DNA from: Chloroflexota bacterium
GTDB lineage: Bacteria; Chloroflexota; DTOL01; JACQYG01
Assembly: GCA_016208345.1 (NCBI GenBank)
Contig: JACQYG010000033.1
Location: 1-15,805, forward strand
DNA: 15,805 nucleotides
Direction: 5' to 3'
How positions within the stretch are numbered: position 1 is the stretch's first letter; the number at the start of each line of letters is the position of its first letter. The notes below the pieces were generated by a model that made no database searches, was not told the DNA's origin, and saw nothing but the letters and a program-made list of their open reading frames with translations. The position numbers and the translations under genes are program-made. This document shows positions 13,885 through 15,805 of the stretch, piece by piece.

Positions 13885-14337
13885 CTAGATGCGCAGGCCC
13901 ATCTCGCCCCGGCGCTTGGCAATGGCCGGTCCTTCCTGGTCCAGCTTGGCCCGTTTGGCCATCCACAGGTCACGGTCCCATATCTCAAAGCAGGTGTTCT
14001 GGCCCACGATGAACACGTTGTCCTTGATAGCGGCGTATTCGCGCAGGCTGGAGGGGATGAGGATGCGCCCCTGCTTGTCTATCTCCAGGTCGGCGGCCCG
14101 GGCGAACATGAAAGAGACGAAGTCGGGGTAATCGTCGGCGGTGGTGAGCGTAGGGAGCTTGGACATCTCCTCCGCCAGGCGCTCCCAGGTCTCCATGGGG
14201 AAGGCGGTCAGGCACCTCTCGCGGCTCAGGGTGACCACCAGCGTATCCCCCAGCTTGCCCCGGTACTTGGCGGGGATGGCCAGGCGGCCGCGTTCGTCCA
14301 GGCTATGCTCGTATTCCCCCATGAACATCAGGGCCAT
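13885..14337 (-). CDS. mraZ: Transcriptional regulator MraZ
   Basis: MraZ is the first gene of most dcw clusters and a DNA-binding regulator that represses its own promoter in the species studied. The 150-residue protein has two SpoVT/AbrB-like domains, each with its DxxGR signature: DERGRLAIPAKYR (14-26) and DKQGRILIPSSLRE (87-100). The ATG start giving MALMFMGEYEHSLD was chosen because GAGG lies 5 bases upstream and the family begins at this point. An earlier in-frame ATG at 14406 would add 23 residues read through the DnaA boxes and operator and has no ribosome-binding site. The gene leads the mraZ-rsmH-ftsL unit; its leader carries probable MraZ sites. Confidence 0.96.
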   Translation of the reverse strand: MALMFMGEYEHSLDERGRLAIPAKYRGKLGDTLVVTLSRERCLTAFPMETWERLAEEMSKLPTLTTADDYPDFVSFMFARAADLEIDKQGRILIPSSLREYAAIKDNVFIVGQNTCFEIWDRDLWMAKRAKLDQEGPAIAKRRGEMGLRI

Positions 14338-14358
14338 CGCAACCTCGCTGTTCGCCCC

Positions 14359-14388
14359 TGTGGATAACCGACCTCGAAATGTGGATAA
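14359..14388. promoter_or_regulatory. Two perfect DnaA boxes in the mraZ leader
   Basis: TGTGGATAA occurs at 14359-14367 and 14380-14388; its complement TTATCCACA is the consensus DnaA box. The two share orientation and are 21 bp apart. A one-mismatch box in the other orientation, TTTTCCACA, lies at 14397-14405 but overlaps the MraZ-type repeats. They lie between the transcription start and the mraZ start codon. DnaA control of the cluster is inference. Confidence 0.62.
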
Positions 14389-14389
14389 G

Positions 14390-14429
14390 TCCCCATTTTT
14401 CCACATTTCTCTCCATTTCTCCCCCGAAT
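14390..14429 (-). promoter_or_regulatory. Probable MraZ operator, TGG-type repeats with 10-bp period
   Basis: On the minus strand three adjacent decamers, GAAATGGAGA, GAAATGTGGA and AAAATGGGGA, repeat with exactly 10-bp spacing; a fourth in phase, ATTCGGGGGA, is more diverged and overlaps the -10. E. coli MraZ binds TGGGN repeats separated by 5 bases, also a 10-bp period. Place and period fit autorepression by MraZ; binding here is inferred. Confidence 0.65.
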
Positions 14430-14456
14430 TCTATCACGCTGGCGCGGGCTTGTCAA
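14428..14456 (-). promoter_or_regulatory. Sigma70-type promoter of the mraZ-rsmH-ftsL unit
   Basis: Minus-strand TTGACA (14451-14456) is followed after 17 bases by TAGAAT (14428-14433): a perfect -35, five of six in the -10, and optimal spacing. Start of transcription is expected near 14421, giving a leader of about 85 bases holding the MraZ-type repeats and DnaA boxes. Confidence 0.8.
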
Positions 14457-14548
14457 TGCATTTGGGTAGTACTTTTTTCTTATTGCAAAAATTTAAGCTT
14501 TCTCCTCTGAAAATGAATTTGGCATATTCTACAGCCCAATGCGTAGAG

Positions 14549-14583
14549 CAGACTCCCGGAGTTTTGGAAACTCCGGGAGTCTG
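14549..14583. repeat. Perfect 16-bp-stem hairpin
   Basis: CAGACTCCCGGAGTTT pairs without mismatch with AAACTCCGGGAGTCTG around the loop TGG. No T-run follows on either strand. It could still act as a bidirectional transcript end between the divergent mraZ and response regulator genes, or be a palindromic repeat of which only one copy is seen here. Confidence 0.75.
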
Positions 14584-14596
14584 GAAATGGGTGGAA

Positions 14597-14613
14597 GGCC
14601 AATCGTATTGGCC
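14597..14613. repeat. Short palindrome GGCCAAT-CGT-ATTGGCC
   Basis: Perfect 7-bp arms with a 3-base centre lie 13 bases after the preceding hairpin. It could be an operator or a hairpin; no gene start or promoter is visible close to it. Confidence 0.5.
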
Positions 14614-14668
14614 GTCATGAGCCCTGTTGACCTCTGAACGCTCAACACGGTTGGGCTTCTACCCTCTC

Positions 14669-14826
14669 ATCGATTTTCGATTTTGAATTTGCCATCTTTC
14701 ACCAACATTTTCGATTTGCGATTAGCGTTTCTGAAGGAGACAATCGAAAACCTGTTCCTGACAGGTTCAGGAATCTAAAACCTGTTCCTGACAGGTTCAG
14801 GAATCGGCAATCGAAAATCAATCGCA
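14669..14826. repeat. AT-rich repeat block with two tandem copies of the island's core hairpin
   Basis: Two 30-bp tandem units (14747-14776, 14777-14806) each begin AAAACCTGTTCCTGACAGG and contain a 25-base sequence identical to the inverted core inside both 107-bp repeats (10766-10790 and 11275-11299). Around them the words TCGATTTTCGATTT and AATCGAAAATC recur in both orientations. No coding signal is seen in 14457-14868. This looks like a solo landing site of the same repeat family, without a nuclease gene. Confidence 0.8.
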
Positions 14827-14868
14827 AAACTGTCCCTAAATTCAAAAATGTTGGGCCATTTTGGGCAT

Positions 14869-14905
14869 TTTCGTAAGAGTTTCGTAAGAGATGGTGTGAT
14901 ATACT
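14869..14905 (+). promoter_or_regulatory. Possible promoter with 11-bp direct repeats for the response regulator
   Basis: TTTCGTAAGAG is repeated twice without a gap (14869-14890), followed by TGATATACT, which reads as an extended -10 (TG-N-TATACT, 14897-14905). No good -35 is present, as expected if an activator bound to the direct repeats helps. It would leave a leader of about 390 bases before the gene. Confidence 0.42.
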
Positions 14906-15300
14906 ATTGTTTCAGTGATCCTGTCCCAAGGCCAAGCGGGTCGCCTCATCCTAAGCGGTCTTCGACACACTGGCAACAGCCGGGAAGTGAGGTCTCGATG
15001 GCGAGGCCGAAGCACTATGAATCCAGTGCCGTGCGCATGATTAGCCCCCGGAGTTACCCCACTTTCGCTTCCTGGGAACCGGGAAACCCCAGTCAGGAAG
15101 TATCCCTGGTGCGGCCACTATCTTCCCCTCTTCAGTGGACACCTTCAGGAATTGTTGGGGCATGGCAGCCCAAAAAGATGCCAATTGAATGATCTATCGC
15201 CCAACGAATACGCCTATTGGCTGAGGCAGTGTGCAACCTAATTAAAGAACGCTATACGTTCTTGTGGTTTACGCCTTACAGACCACAGAGGTGAGAGGTT
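14906..15300 (+). other. Long leader upstream of the response regulator, no gene recognised
   Basis: I recognise no known riboswitch or RNA gene here. One plus frame (about 15094-15240) reads VRKYPWCGHYLPLF and later QLNDLSPNEYAYWLRQ, protein-like but without a start codon, so it may be a gene remnant. Near the end AAGAACG-CTATA-CGTTCTT (15245-15263) is a perfect 7-bp hairpin, followed by TGTGGT/ACCACA arms just before the ribosome-binding site. Confidence 0.35.
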
Positions 15301-15805
15301 ATGAATAACTCCCTGCGTATTCTTCTCTTTGACGACAACCGCGACGACCATGCCTTGTTAATACGTGAACTGCGCCGGGAGTTTCCCGACCTTCCGGTGA
15401 AGCAGATAACTGAGGCGAAAGGCTTTGCTCAGGCCCTGGAGGCGGGCAATTTTGACCTGGTGATCACCGACTACCAACTGGGCTGGACGGATGGCCTGGC
15501 AGTTTTACGCGCCGTCAAAGCCCGCTCGCCCGACTACCCGGTGATCATGTTAACCGGTACCGACAGCGAGGAGATCGCTGCGGAGGCAATGAAGGCCCGC
15601 CTGGACGTCTACGTCACCAAGTCGCCCCAACACTTCGCCTTCCTGCCGGCTGTAGTGCGGTCGATCCAGGAACAACTCCAGAAGCGTCAGGTGATGAAAC
15701 AAGCTGAAACCCTCTATCGCAACCTATATGAGCGCGTTCCCGTGGGTCTCTATCGGACTACACCAACTGGAGAGATTCTGGACGCCAACCCGGCCCTGAT
15801 GGAGA
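15301..15805 (+). CDS. Response regulator receiver protein with PAS domain, 5' part only
   Basis: The 168 codons present encode a receiver domain with all key residues: acidic pair Asp11-Asp12, phospho-acceptor Asp57 in VITDYQL, Thr85 in MLTGT and Lys107 in YVTKSP. A helical linker (about 118-138) leads to a PAS domain starting near 139, with LYRNLYERVPVGLYRTTPTGEILDANPA typical of the PAS/PAC start. The frame is open at the window edge. Proteins with this layout usually continue into more PAS/GAF domains and a histidine kinase, GGDEF or similar output, which cannot be seen. The ATG has GAGAGG directly upstream at short spacing. It is divergent from the dcw cluster and probably unrelated to it. 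Confidence 0.88.
   Translation, partial: MNNSLRILLFDDNRDDHALLIRELRREFPDLPVKQITEAKGFAQALEAGNFDLVITDYQLGWTDGLAVLRAVKARSPDYPVIMLTGTDSEEIAAEAMKARLDVYVTKSPQHFAFLPAVVRSIQEQLQKRQVMKQAETLYRNLYERVPVGLYRTTPTGEILDANPALME

Noticed and set aside
14359..14405. A replication origin
   Set aside because: Only two perfect DnaA boxes and one imperfect box are present, without dnaA, dnaN or an obvious unwinding element beside them; a regulatory role in the mraZ leader fits better.
14338..14406. An upstream extension of mraZ starting at an earlier in-frame ATG
   Set aside because: It would translate the DnaA boxes and part of the operator, has no ribosome-binding site, and exceeds the family's usual N-terminus; GAGG precedes the internal ATG.
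14549..14583. A standard intrinsic terminator
   Set aside because: The stem is perfect but no T-run follows on either strand.
14848..15192. A 114-codon plus-strand frame upstream of the response regulator
   Set aside because: It has no ribosome-binding site, low-complexity composition and no recognisable domain; it starts before the proposed promoter.
14906..15300. A known riboswitch (c-di-GMP, cobalamin, TPP) or SRP/RNase P RNA
   Set aside because: I looked for their conserved core words and did not find them; the region is left as unassigned.

Overview
The window carries most of a bacterial division and cell wall (dcw) cluster on the minus strand. Reading in the direction of transcription, from high to low coordinates, the order is mraZ, rsmH, an ftsL-like gene, a Ras/MglA-like GTPase, a small GIY-YIG nuclease gene bounded by repeats, ftsI, murF, mraY, a winged-helix regulator, murD, ftsW, murG, murC and the start of murB, which runs off the left edge. 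At the right edge, on the plus strand, is the first part of a response regulator with a PAS domain. Coding DNA is GC-rich; several intergenic stretches are AT-richer and full of palindromes.

The sequence does not name the organism. The gene order, a MurG with GGGTAGH and a YLPDLSPG acceptor loop instead of the usual HE motif, and the CvnD/MglA-type GTPase fit an environmental Chloroflexota-like bacterium. That is inference and only moderately likely. The gene set implies a peptidoglycan-making, FtsW/FtsI-dividing cell. No murE lies between ftsI and murF, where it usually sits.

Layout by region. (1) 1-6143: a downstream transcription unit (regulator, murD, ftsW, murG, murC, murB) with overlapping or tightly spaced genes. 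Its promoter is TTGACA-N17-TATTCT. Two 17-bp palindromes, 21 bp apart, begin directly at its -10 and probably form the operator of the winged-helix protein encoded first. (2) 6144-6330: hairpin-rich spacer. (3) 6331-8752: mraY and murF, 10 bp apart. (4) 8753-10609: ftsI, with a 29-bp palindrome after it. (5) 10610-11482: accessory island, a GIY-YIG gene between two 107-bp direct repeats plus tandem hairpin units that duplicate the gene's 3' end. (6) 11483-12237: GTPase gene with terminator-like hairpins before it. (7) 12238-14456: ftsL, rsmH and mraZ, led by a strong promoter TTGACA-N17-TAGAAT, 10-bp-period TGG repeats that look like an MraZ operator, and two perfect DnaA boxes in the leader. 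(8) 14457-15300: non-coding, with perfect hairpins and two further copies of the island's core repeat. (9) 15301-15805: REC-PAS protein, incomplete.

Together MraY, MurB, MurC, MurD, MurF and MurG make lipid II from UDP-GlcNAc; FtsW polymerises it and FtsI cross-links it at the septum, with FtsL as a structural partner. The most unusual features are the GIY-YIG/hairpin unit inside an essential cluster, the regulated second promoter, the inserted GTPase, and a palindrome encoding HQGGAGPP at the C-termini of two unrelated proteins (MurC and the FtsL-like protein).
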